Below, piece by piece: positions 1 through 5,311 of a stretch of 5,758 nucleotides of DNA. The DNA comes from Fibrobacterales bacterium (GTDB lineage: Bacteria > Fibrobacterota > Fibrobacteria > Fibrobacterales > Fibrobacteraceae). Each line of letters starts with the position of its first letter. Position 1 is the first letter of the stretch. The DNA lies in assembly GCA_025997455.1 (NCBI GenBank), contig BNUP01000133.1:1-5758 (forward strand), given 5' to 3'. The notes beneath the pieces are model-generated. The model saw nothing but the letters and a program-made list of their open reading frames with translations, was not told the origin of the DNA and did not search any database. The translations under genes and the position numbers were made by a program.

Positions 1-20
1 TAGAGAGAGGTAGGAGTTGT

Positions 21-73
21 GGGGGTGGGGGCAGGGGGTGGGGGGGGGGGGGGGGGGGGGTGGGGGGGGGGGG
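21..73. repeat. G-rich tract with 21-nt and 12-nt poly-G runs
   Basis: After two shorter G5 blocks and one further G5, the + strand has an uninterrupted run of 21 G (40-60), one T, then 12 G (62-73). Such a tract can form G-quadruplexes and is prone to polymerase slippage, so its length may vary between cells or be misread. It lies over 600 bp from the first gene, so a direct effect on ychF is not evident. It could equally be a sequencing or assembly artefact, since poly-G is a known failure mode of two-colour short-read chemistry. Confidence 0.9.
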
Positions 74-89
74 CACACGATCAAAGACA

Positions 90-107
90 CCTCACGCGCG
101 CGTGAGG
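90..107. repeat. Perfect 18-bp GC-rich palindrome
   Basis: CCTCACGCG is followed directly by its exact reverse complement CGCGTGAGG, giving a perfect 18-bp palindrome with an alternating CGCGCGCG-like core (95-102) and five of the next bases A or AAA-rich. As DNA it could be a symmetric protein site or a Z-DNA-prone core; as RNA it could form a short hairpin. No T-run follows on the + strand, so it does not look like a + strand terminator. Function unknown. Confidence 0.75.
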
Positions 108-170
108 AAAAACGGTCTTGCAATGATGATTTATCAGTGTAGATTTTGGATTTATCATTGCACTTTTTGG

Positions 171-193
171 ATATTCGGGTCAAGCCCGAATAT
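171..193. repeat. Hairpin repeat, GGGTCAAGCCC type, copy 1
   Basis: ATATTCGGG (171-179) and CCCGAATAT (185-193) form a perfect 9-bp inverted repeat around the loop TCAAG, followed by GACAATT. The same loop and a similar tail recur at 211-231, so this is a repeat family rather than a lone hairpin. Dispersed hairpins with GGTCAAGCC cores and TGACA tails are common between genes in many bacteria. No coding role is apparent. Confidence 0.75.
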
Positions 194-210
194 GACAATT
201 CGCGTTTGGC

Positions 211-231
211 TTCTCCGGTCAAGCCAGAGAA
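211..231. repeat. Hairpin repeat, GGTCAAGCC type, copy 2
   Basis: TTCTCCGG (211-218) pairs with CCAGAGAA (224-231) at 7 of 8 positions around the same TCAAG loop as the copy at 171-193, and is followed by CGACAAATT. The two copies share loop and tail but have different stems, with pairing mostly kept, which suggests selection on the hairpin or independent insertion of family members. Confidence 0.65.
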
Positions 232-339
232 CGACAAATTATCGAAATTGTTAAAAGACCACAACATCTCATTCACAAATATAGAAAAAATTTTGCACCT
301 TGTCAAATTTTTCTTTAACTGCCAATTTTTGCAGATTTA

Positions 340-355
340 TATGATATTTATCATA
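340..355. promoter_or_regulatory. AT-rich 16-bp palindrome, possible operator
   Basis: TATGATA (340-346), TT, TATCATA (349-355) is a perfect dyad in an AT-rich stretch. The symmetry and size resemble operators of dimeric regulators (Fur/Zur-like sites are of this general kind), but the match to any named box is not strong. The nearest gene start is more than 330 bp downstream and I see no good -35/-10 pair beside it, so a regulatory role is only a guess. Confidence 0.25.
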
Positions 356-375
356 AATTATTGTATTTTGGATAG

Positions 376-450
376 TGGGGAGTAGGGAGTGATTAATGGG
401 GGTTGTCATTCTGCACGAAGTTGCAGAATCCACAGAGTAGGGAGTAGAGT
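376..450. repeat. GGGAGTA heptamer motifs around a TGTCATTC hairpin repeat
   Basis: GGGGAGTAGGGAGT (377-390) and GTAGGGAGTAGAG (437-449) are short G/A/T heptamer-like repeats. Between them, ATTCTGCA (408-415) and TGCAGAAT (422-429) form a perfect 8-bp inverted repeat with a 6-nt loop, inside a TGTCATTCTGC...GCAGAATCCA sequence of a type often scattered between genes in bacterial genomes. No coding potential is evident. Confidence 0.6.
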
Positions 451-497
451 GTAAAGTTGAGAGTAAAGAATAATTTGTTGAATAATAACTTTACACT
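448..497. repeat. Inverted repeat with 11-bp arms, GTGTAAAG family
   Basis: AGTGTAAAGTT (448-458) and AACTTTACACT (487-497) are perfect reverse complements separated by 28 nt. The arm sequence is the same AGTGTAAAG motif that is tandemly repeated at 5511-5535. The inverted pair may form a hairpin, or may simply be two members of a mobile heptamer family inserted in opposite directions. Confidence 0.7.
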
Positions 498-525
498 TTC
501 AACTCCTGCAGCACCGCGTGCAAAC

Positions 526-573
526 TTTCTACCTTCCCCGATATGGGTTTTAAATGCGGTATAGTAGGTTTGC
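526..573. repeat. Upstream copy of a 48-bp direct repeat of the ychF start
   Basis: Positions 526-573 match 677-724 at 46 of 48 bases (differences only at 536 and 537). The repeated unit spans 17 bp before the ychF ATG and its first ten codons. The copies are 151 bp apart, with 103 bp of unrelated sequence (574-676) between them. The downstream copy is the one that continues into the intact gene. The high identity suggests a recent event or an assembly error. Confidence 0.9.
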
Positions 574-578
574 TATAA
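543..578 (+). pseudogene. Truncated duplicate of the ychF 5' end
   Basis: Reading from ATG 543 gives MGFKCGIVGLL then TAA at 576-578. The first ten residues are identical to the N-terminus of the intact YchF that starts at 694; the match then breaks one base into codon 11. Only this start fragment is present, so it is a duplication remnant, not a degraded full gene. If transcribed it would be an 11-residue peptide lacking the P-loop lysine. No Shine-Dalgarno is seen before it. Confidence 0.6.
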
Positions 579-579
579 T
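571..579 (+). promoter_or_regulatory. Extended -10 promoter candidate for ychF
   Basis: TGC (571-573) followed by TATAAT (574-579) is a perfect extended -10 element. The TGC belongs to the truncated ychF copy and the TATAAT to the inserted sequence, so the promoter exists only at their junction. The region at -35 spacing (around 550-556) is a poor match to TTGACA, which extended -10 promoters can tolerate. The expected start near 586 would give a leader of about 107 nt before ATG 694. Confidence 0.45.
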
Positions 580-593
580 AAACCACCCCCCTT

Positions 594-658
594 GTTATAT
601 GCCTTTTTAACAAAGTCATATAACTTCCCCCCGATTTTTCGCCCGCAGGGCTATCGGG
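594..658 (+). repeat. Two consecutive hairpins in the ychF leader
   Basis: Hairpin 1: GTTATATG (594-601) pairs perfectly with CATATAAC (617-624) over a 15-nt loop. Hairpin 2: CCCGAT (630-635) pairs with ATCGGG (653-658) and encloses GCCC-GCA-GGGC (641-651), giving a nested stem with an internal loop. Two C6 tracts flank hairpin 1. The 3' side of hairpin 2 runs into a strong purine Shine-Dalgarno-like string at 656-664. This may be a dispersed palindromic element inserted here or a structured mRNA leader. Confidence 0.6.
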
Positions 659-663
659 AGGAG

Positions 664-724
664 GCAAACCTACTATTTTCTACCTTTTCCGATATGGGTT
701 TTAAATGCGGTATAGTAGGTTTGC
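664..724 (+). promoter_or_regulatory. 13-bp inverted repeat enclosing the ychF start codon
   Basis: GCAAACCTACTAT (664-676) is the exact reverse complement of ATAGTAGGTTTGC at 712-724 (ychF codons 7-10 plus one base), and also of 561-573 in the truncated copy. In mRNA the 664-676/712-724 pair would make a stem with the ATG (694-696) in its 35-nt loop. GGGAGGAGG (656-664), the only good Shine-Dalgarno nearby, sits just 5' of this stem and about 30 nt from the ATG. Folding could therefore control initiation; this is inferred, not shown. Confidence 0.5.
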
Positions 725-1812
725 CGAATGTTGGCAAAAGCACAATTTTTAATGCGATAACGAACGCGGGCGCGGAGAGTGCGAACTATCCTTTTTGCAC
801 AATAGATCCCAATGTGGGAATGGTGAATGTGCCGGATAAACGGCTCGATAAACTTGTGGCGGCATATAAACCCCGCAGCATTGTGCCGGCGGTTACGCAG
901 TTTGTGGATATTGCGGGTTTGGTAAAAGGTGCCGCACAGGGCGAAGGTTTGGGAAATCAGTTTCTCACGCATATTCGCGAGTGCGAGGCGATAATGGAAG
1001 TGGTGCGGTGTTTTGAGGACGAAAATATAATTCATGTTTTGGAGAATATTGACCCTCTGCGCGATGTTGAAATTATTGAAACAGAACTTATTTTGAAGGA
1101 TTTGGAAAGTGTTGAAAAACGGCTTTCTCAAGAACAGAAAAATGCGAGAATAGGAACGGCAAAAGCCAAAGACAGATTGTTTGCGTGCGAACAGTTGGCA
1201 AAGTATTTGGGTGAAGGAAAAGTGGCGAGAAACTTTTTGAGCGGAGCCGCATTTTCGGAACCGCAAAAGGAGGCGGCAGGCGAAATTATTTTTGAACTTG
1301 CGTTGCTCACCGCCAAGCCGATTTTTTATTGTGCAAATGTCAGCGAAAATGAGGTGCTCACAGGCAACGCCCATACCGAAAAACTCACCGCTTACGCAAA
1401 GGAACGCGGGCAAGATGTAGTTATTATTTGCGGGAAAATTGAAGAGGAATTATCGGAATTGGAGGCGGCGGAAAAGGCGGAATTTTTGAATGATTTGGGA
1501 ATGGCGGAGAGCGGTTTAGACCAAGTGGTACATAAGGGTTATTCGATTCTCGGACTCAGAACATTCTTCACCGCAGGAGAAAAAGAAGTTCGCGCTTGGA
1601 CTTTTCATAAAGGTTGGAAAGCCCCTGCCTGTGCAGGCGTGATTCACACCGATTTTGAAAAAGGCTTTATCCGTGCGGAAACGCTCGGTTATGCAGATTT
1701 TGAAAAATACGGTTCGCTAAACGCCGCTAAAGACGCAGGTCACTTGCGAACGGAAGGAAAGGAATACGAGGTGCAGGATGGTGATATTATGCTGTTTTTG
1801 TTTAACTCGTGA
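694..1812 (+). CDS. ychF: YchF/Obg-family redox-responsive P-loop ATPase/GTPase
   Basis: A 372-residue protein, full length for YchF (E. coli about 363). YchF is a universal cytosolic Obg-family NTPase that prefers ATP, binds ribosomes and affects translation and the oxidative stress response. Visible motifs: P-loop GLPNVGKST (residues 9-17); switch II DIAGLVKGA (72-80) followed by QGEGLGNQF; NVSE (215-218), the NxxE motif that replaces NKxD and explains the relaxed specificity; a helical insertion around 130-200; and a C-terminal TGS domain (about 285-370), including LGLRTFFTAGEKEVRAW. I chose ATG 694 because MGFKCGIVGLPNVG is the family N-terminus; the frame stays open upstream to a TTG at 592, but those residues are not YchF-like. 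There is no Shine-Dalgarno within the normal distance. The 5' region is unusual (duplicated start, hairpins). It is separated by 107 bp from exbD, so shared transcription is uncertain. Confidence 0.97.
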   Translation: MGFKCGIVGLPNVGKSTIFNAITNAGAESANYPFCTIDPNVGMVNVPDKRLDKLVAAYKPRSIVPAVTQFVDIAGLVKGAAQGEGLGNQFLTHIRECEAIMEVVRCFEDENIIHVLENIDPLRDVEIIETELILKDLESVEKRLSQEQKNARIGTAKAKDRLFACEQLAKYLGEGKVARNFLSGAAFSEPQKEAAGEIIFELALLTAKPIFYCANVSENEVLTGNAHTEKLTAYAKERGQDVVIICGKIEEELSELEAAEKAEFLNDLGMAESGLDQVVHKGYSILGLRTFFTAGEKEVRAWTFHKGWKAPACAGVIHTDFEKGFIRAETLGYADFEKYGSLNAAKDAGHLRTEGKEYEVQDGDIMLFLFNS

Positions 1813-1818
1813 GAGTGG

Positions 1819-1846
1819 TATACCCCATACCCTACACCCCAAACCC
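1819..1846. repeat. Low-complexity ACCCC/TACCC repeat, inverted relative of 5457-5484
   Basis: In the spacer after ychF, a run of TACCC/ACACCCC-like units matches the reverse complement of 5457-5484 at about 25 of 28 positions by eye. The two lie on either side of the exbD-CDF-yejB-yejE cluster. The rest of the spacer (1847-1919) contains a CTGCA-A-TGCAG short dyad (1850-1860) and an A9 tract (1898-1906). I see no convincing terminator for ychF and no convincing promoter for exbD here. Confidence 0.65.
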
Positions 1847-1910
1847 AGCCTGCAATGCAGAGGTTAAATGGTAAACGCGGTGTGTGCCGAACGCACTAAA
1901 AAAAAAGAAA

Positions 1911-1916
1911 AAGGAG
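1911..1916 (+). promoter_or_regulatory. Shine-Dalgarno AAGGAG that fixes the exbD start
   Basis: AAGGAG ends 3 nt before ATG 1920, a short but usable spacing. The frame is open upstream to a GTG at 1884, but that start would translate the A-rich tract and the ribosome-binding site itself into a lysine-rich leader. ATG 1920 is therefore preferred. Confidence 0.7.
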
Positions 1917-1919
1917 AAG

Positions 1920-2327
1920 ATGAGTTTTGTAAAAAAATATCGTGCAAAGGAAAATAGCGGCATAGACATTGCGCCTATGTTGGATATGGTGTTTATTCTG
2001 CTGATATTTTTTGTAGTGACGAGTTCGTTTGTGCGTGAAACGGGAATCGATGTGAACAAACCGAAGGCGAGTTCGGCGGAGGAACTTGCTCGCGAAAGTA
2101 TTTTAATAGGCATAAGCAGAGAAGGAACAATTCACATTAACGAAAGTCAAGTCGATTTGCGAACGCTCCGTTCCGTTCTGTTGCAGTTGGTGGCAGAAAA
2201 ACCAGACCGCACCGCAGTGATTGTGAGCGACAGGGATGCACCGAGCGGAAAAATTGTAGATGTTCTCGATGAGTGCAATTTGGCAAAAGTGCGAAAGGTT
2301 TCAATTGCCGCAAATAAGGAGGAATAA
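1920..2327 (+). CDS. exbD: ExbD/TolR-family proton-channel subunit
   Basis: A 135-residue protein with the standard ExbD/TolR plan: a short cytoplasmic N-terminus, one membrane segment (about 17-38) and a periplasmic domain (about 40-135). The start of the membrane helix reads APMLDMVFILLIFF, with Asp22 in the place of the conserved proton-carrying aspartate. The periplasmic part shows the family pattern of V-I-V-S-D-R-D near 100-106 and VDVLDECNLAKVRKVSIA near 113-130. In the family, ExbD works with ExbB (or TolR with TolQ) to use the proton gradient to drive TonB-dependent uptake or cell-envelope work. No ExbB/TolQ and no TonB are present in this window, so the partner is elsewhere. The last codons contain the Shine-Dalgarno of the next gene, and the stop TAA touches its ATG, so the pair is probably translationally coupled. 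ExbD versus TolR cannot be settled from this sequence. Confidence 0.92.
   Translation: MSFVKKYRAKENSGIDIAPMLDMVFILLIFFVVTSSFVRETGIDVNKPKASSAEELARESILIGISREGTIHINESQVDLRTLRSVLLQLVAEKPDRTAVIVSDRDAPSGKIVDVLDECNLAKVRKVSIAANKEE
2316..2322 (+). promoter_or_regulatory. Shine-Dalgarno AAGGAGG inside the exbD end
   Basis: AAGGAGG is a full-strength ribosome-binding site 5 nt before ATG 2328. It is embedded in the last Lys-Glu-Glu codons of exbD, and the exbD stop (2325-2327) is directly followed by the start codon. This fixes the start of the CDF gene and points to coupled translation. Confidence 0.85.
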
Positions 2328-3272
2328 ATGCCGCATTCTCACGAGCATTCACACGAACATTCTCATAATCACGATGGGCATTCTCACAGTCATAATTTGG
2401 ATGTTGCAAGTATGCAAAAAACTTTTATTTTTGCAATTGCACTGAATGCAATTTTTGTGGTTGTTGAGGCGGTGATTGGAATTTTTAGCGATTCTCTTTC
2501 GCTTTTGGCAGATGCCGGGCACAATTTAACAGATACTGCGGGGCTTTTAATTTCCTTTCTCGCATTCAAAATTTCGAGTGCAAAACCTACGGACACATAC
2601 ACTTACGGCTACAAAAAATCTACCGTTCTTGCGGCTCTCACAAATGCCGTAATTTTATTTGCAACCGTTGTTATAATTATCTATGAGGCGTATCATCGTT
2701 TTAATTCGCCTGTTCCCGTAAGCGGAAAAATCGTTATGATAACCGCAACCATCGGCATACTCATAAACGGCATAACCGCAATGTTATTTTTCTTTAGCCG
2801 TGCAAAAGACATAAATATAAAGGGAGCATTTTTGCACATGCTCGCAGATGCACTTGTATCTCTCGGCGTTGTAATTTCCGGTGCGCTCATTATTCTTTCG
2901 GGTTATTATTGGATCGACTCTGCGGTTAGTTTGGTTATTGCGGTTGTGATTTTTTTAAGCACTTGGGGGCTGTTCAAACAATCTGTGCGAATGAGTATGG
3001 ACGGTGTTCCGCACGATATTACGCTTGAAAAAATTACTTCCGAAATTTTAACTATTAACGGCGTTGCGGAAGTTCATCATTTGCATATATGGGCTTTATC
3101 AACCACGGAAAACGCACTTACTGCTCATATCGTTTTGTCGCCGAATGTTAAACTTAACGAAATTTCGCAGGTGAAAGCCGAGATTAAACATTTAATGGAA
3201 CACAACGGTATTCAGCACTGCACGCTCGAAACCGAATGTGCCGAAGAAAACTGCGAGAGCAGAGAACACTGA
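2328..3272 (+). CDS. czcD: CDF-family zinc/divalent cation efflux transporter (CzcD/ZitB type)
   Basis: A 314-residue protein, normal for CzcD/ZitB. CDF transporters are dimeric inner-membrane antiporters that export Zn2+ (and often Cd2+, Co2+) in exchange for H+. Six membrane segments fit, at about 32-53, 57-80, 98-120, 134-156, 168-190 and 192-214. The intramembrane metal site is complete: H65-x3-D69 (in LLADAGHNLTD) in TM2 and H170-x3-D174 (in LHMLADALVS) in TM5. The H-D/H-D pattern is the zinc-type signature. The C-terminal cytosolic domain has the family VHHLHIWAL motif. The N-terminus is strikingly His-rich, with ten His in residues 3-22 alternating with Ser/Glu/Asn, a likely metal-collecting tail; the C-terminal tail has Cys at 298, 304 and 309. 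The gene touches exbD upstream and overlaps yejB by one base downstream (TGATG), so it sits inside the operon. Zinc is the likely substrate; other divalent metals are possible. Confidence 0.96.
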   Translation: MPHSHEHSHEHSHNHDGHSHSHNLDVASMQKTFIFAIALNAIFVVVEAVIGIFSDSLSLLADAGHNLTDTAGLLISFLAFKISSAKPTDTYTYGYKKSTVLAALTNAVILFATVVIIIYEAYHRFNSPVPVSGKIVMITATIGILINGITAMLFFFSRAKDINIKGAFLHMLADALVSLGVVISGALIILSGYYWIDSAVSLVIAVVIFLSTWGLFKQSVRMSMDGVPHDITLEKITSEILTINGVAEVHHLHIWALSTTENALTAHIVLSPNVKLNEISQVKAEIKHLMEHNGIQHCTLETECAEENCESREH

Positions 3273-4276
3273 TGCGGCACTATATTCTAAAACGCCTTCT
3301 CTTAATGTTCCCGACTATGCTCGGAATTTCCTTTGTGTGTTTTTTGTTGATTCAACTTGTGCCCGGCGGTCCGGTTGAAGAGATGATTTCAAAAGCACAG
3401 GCGATGGCTAATGCAAAAGGCGGAACTCGAACGCTTAGTCCCGAACAGATAGAGCAAATTAAAGCATATTTCGGTTTTGATAAACCCCTTATTCAGAGAT
3501 ATTTTATATGGTTGTGGAAACTCATTCACTTCGATTTGGGAAATAGTTTTGCTTACGGAGAACCGGCGTGGAATGTGATTTCCTCGCGATTTCCCGTATC
3601 GTTATTTTTCGGGTTGAGTTCATTTTTAATTTCGTATTTGGTTTGCATTCCGCTCGGTCTTGCAAAGGCGGTAAAGAACGGTTCAAAATTCGATTCAATT
3701 TCTAGTGCGTTAATTTTTTCGGGTTATGTTATTCCCGGTTATGCTCTTGGAATTTTGCTTATAATTTTTTTAGCCGGCGGCTCTTTCTTAAATATGTTTC
3801 CGCTCGGAGGTTTAACCGGCGACAACTTTGAATATTTGTCTTTTGGAGCAAAAATTATTGACCTCGCACACCATCTCGTTTTACCGTTCTTCTGTTATGT
3901 GGTTGCAGAATTTGCATTTTTAACTCTTTTAATGAAAAATTCCGTTTTGGAAGAACTCGGCAAAGACTATATGCGAACCGCCCTTGCAAAAGGTCTCTCG
4001 TTCAAAACCGCCTTATTTCGCCACGCTCTGCGAAACGCACTTTTACCGCTCGCAACTCGGATGAGCGAAATTTTTACCCTGATGTTTGCGGGTGCGCTTT
4101 TAATAGAAAAGGTTTTTGATATTGACGGAATGGGCTTGCTGTATTACAATGCAATGGTTCATCGCGATTACAATGTGGTTCTGGGAATTATTGTGCTGTC
4201 GAGTTTTTTGGCTATGCTCGGACGGTTGTTCAGCGATTTGTTATATGGATTTATAGATCCGAGAATAAAATTATGA
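3272..4276 (+). CDS. yejB: YejB-type peptide ABC transporter permease
   Basis: A 334-residue inner-membrane permease of the OppB/DppB class, closest in my recall to YejB: N-terminal YILKRLLLMFPTMLGIS, then QLVPGGPVE (28-36), YFGFDKPLIQRYF (66-78), FDLGNS (87-92), FDSISSALIFSGYVIPGY (140-157), LAGGSFLNMFPLGGL (167-181) and C-terminal YGFIDPRIKL. These track E. coli YejB along its length. About six membrane segments are visible. The EAA coupling loop that docks the ATPase is near 231-260 (KDYMRTALAKGLSFKTALFRHALRNALLP). In E. coli, YejABEF imports peptides such as microcin C. ATG 3272 is chosen because MRHYILKRLL is the family start; the frame is open further back to ATG 3236, inside the CDF gene, and would add residues not seen in the family. 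The one-base overlap with the CDF stop and weak Shine-Dalgarno suggest translation by re-initiation. Confidence 0.94.
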   Translation: MRHYILKRLLLMFPTMLGISFVCFLLIQLVPGGPVEEMISKAQAMANAKGGTRTLSPEQIEQIKAYFGFDKPLIQRYFIWLWKLIHFDLGNSFAYGEPAWNVISSRFPVSLFFGLSSFLISYLVCIPLGLAKAVKNGSKFDSISSALIFSGYVIPGYALGILLIIFLAGGSFLNMFPLGGLTGDNFEYLSFGAKIIDLAHHLVLPFFCYVVAEFAFLTLLMKNSVLEELGKDYMRTALAKGLSFKTALFRHALRNALLPLATRMSEIFTLMFAGALLIEKVFDIDGMGLLYYNAMVHRDYNVVLGIIVLSSFLAMLGRLFSDLLYGFIDPRIKL

Positions 4277-4282
4277 GATATT

Positions 4283-5311
4283 ATGGTTGACTCTGCTCAC
4301 ACCGCGTTCGCAAGATTTAAGCGCAATAAACCCGCTTACTTCTCCATTTGGATTTTGTCTATAACTTATCTGCTCTCTTTAACGAGTCCCATACTCGTAA
4401 ATGACCAACCTATATTTTTTAACTTTAATGATAAATATTATTTTCCCGCATTTTTTCATTATCCGCAAAGCGAATTTTACGGCGATTATTTAACCGAACC
4501 CGACTACAAAAAACTCGTGGAATATGCAAAAGAAAACAGCATTCCTGTCCGTGCGATTTTTCCGCCAATCGCTTGGAACCCCATAAAATCGGACTTGGAA
4601 CTCGACGGCACTCCGCCATACCCTCCATCTTCCAAACACTTGCTCGGCACAGACTCACACGGTAGAGATATGTTGTCGCGCTTGATTCACGGATTTAGAA
4701 TCTGTATGTCGTTCAGTTTGCTCCTCTCAATTTTCGGAACTATTTTTGGAATTGTGATTGGCGGAGTTCAGGGATACTTCGGCGGAAAACTCGATATTTT
4801 TCTTCAACGATTTATAGAAATTTGGGCATCGCTTCCGTTTTTATATGTGGTAATTTTACTCGGTAGTATTTACGGGCAGGGCTTTTTACTCCTCACGCTG
4901 ATAATGGCGGCGTTCAGTTGGATAGGTTTAAGTTATTACGAGCGTGCAGAATTTTACAAGTTAAAAAATATGCAATTCGTAAAGGCGGCAATTGTGCTCG
5001 GCTTAAGCCACAGGCGAATTTTCTTTAGTGAGATTTTGCCGAATGCACTAACTCCCGTAATTACGCTGTTTCCCTTTTCGCTTATCGGAGGAATTTCGGG
5101 ACTTACTTCCCTTGACTTTTTGGGATTCGGTTTGCAACCTCCAACTCCGTCTTGGGGCGACCTTCTGTCGCAGGGTCTCGCAAATTTATATGCACCTTGG
5201 ATTGCAATTTTCACAATTGCCGCGTTGTTTATAACTTTACTTTTAGCCGCGTTCATCGGGGAAGGAATTAGAGATGCACTCGATCCCAAAAGCGGCGACA
5301 GGTTTGTGTAA
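4283..5311 (+). CDS. yejE: YejE-type peptide ABC transporter permease
   Basis: A 342-residue OppC/DppC-class permease matching YejE. N-terminal RFKRNKPAYFSIWI (11-24), then a first membrane segment and a large periplasmic insertion (about 38-118) containing ILVNDQPIFF and YYFPAFF, the long YejE-type loop. Further on are LGTDSHGRDMLSRLIHGFRI (121-140), the GVQGYFGGKLDIFLQRFIEIW membrane region, the EAA loop at about 233-255 (VKAAIVLGLSHRRIFFSEILPNAL), SLDFLGFGL (276-284), PSWGDLL (289-295) and EGIRDALDP near the end. It would pair with YejB to form the channel. It starts 6 bp after yejB; the Shine-Dalgarno is weak. An ATG at 4273 overlapping the yejB stop is out of frame. No yejF ATPase or yejA binding protein follows: the gene is the last of the cluster here, and no + strand terminator is visible after it. 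Confidence 0.94.
   Translation: MVDSAHTAFARFKRNKPAYFSIWILSITYLLSLTSPILVNDQPIFFNFNDKYYFPAFFHYPQSEFYGDYLTEPDYKKLVEYAKENSIPVRAIFPPIAWNPIKSDLELDGTPPYPPSSKHLLGTDSHGRDMLSRLIHGFRICMSFSLLLSIFGTIFGIVIGGVQGYFGGKLDIFLQRFIEIWASLPFLYVVILLGSIYGQGFLLLTLIMAAFSWIGLSYYERAEFYKLKNMQFVKAAIVLGLSHRRIFFSEILPNALTPVITLFPFSLIGGISGLTSLDFLGFGLQPPTPSWGDLLSQGLANLYAPWIAIFTIAALFITLLLAAFIGEGIRDALDPKSGDRFV

Noticed and set aside
60..385. Small + strand open frames of 64 and 79 codons in the upstream flank
   Set aside because: They translate the poly-G tract and hairpin repeats, lack a ribosome-binding site and have no recognisable motif.
592..693. N-terminal extension of YchF from a TTG at 592
   Set aside because: The 34 extra residues are translated hairpin sequence, have no match to the family N-terminus, and the conserved start MGFKCGIVGLPN begins at 694.
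673..1413. Long open frame on the minus strand (246 codons) opposite ychF
   Set aside because: It lies fully inside the clear YchF gene, has a composition rich in Phe, Arg, Cys and His, and shows no family motif; it is a shadow of the coding strand.
1850..1906. Intrinsic terminator after ychF
   Set aside because: The dyad CTGCA-A-TGCAG has no usable loop, and the following homopolymer is A on the + strand, not T.
1884..1919. Upstream GTG start for ExbD
   Set aside because: It would encode a Lys-rich stretch made from the A-tract and the Shine-Dalgarno; ATG 1920 has its own AAGGAG.
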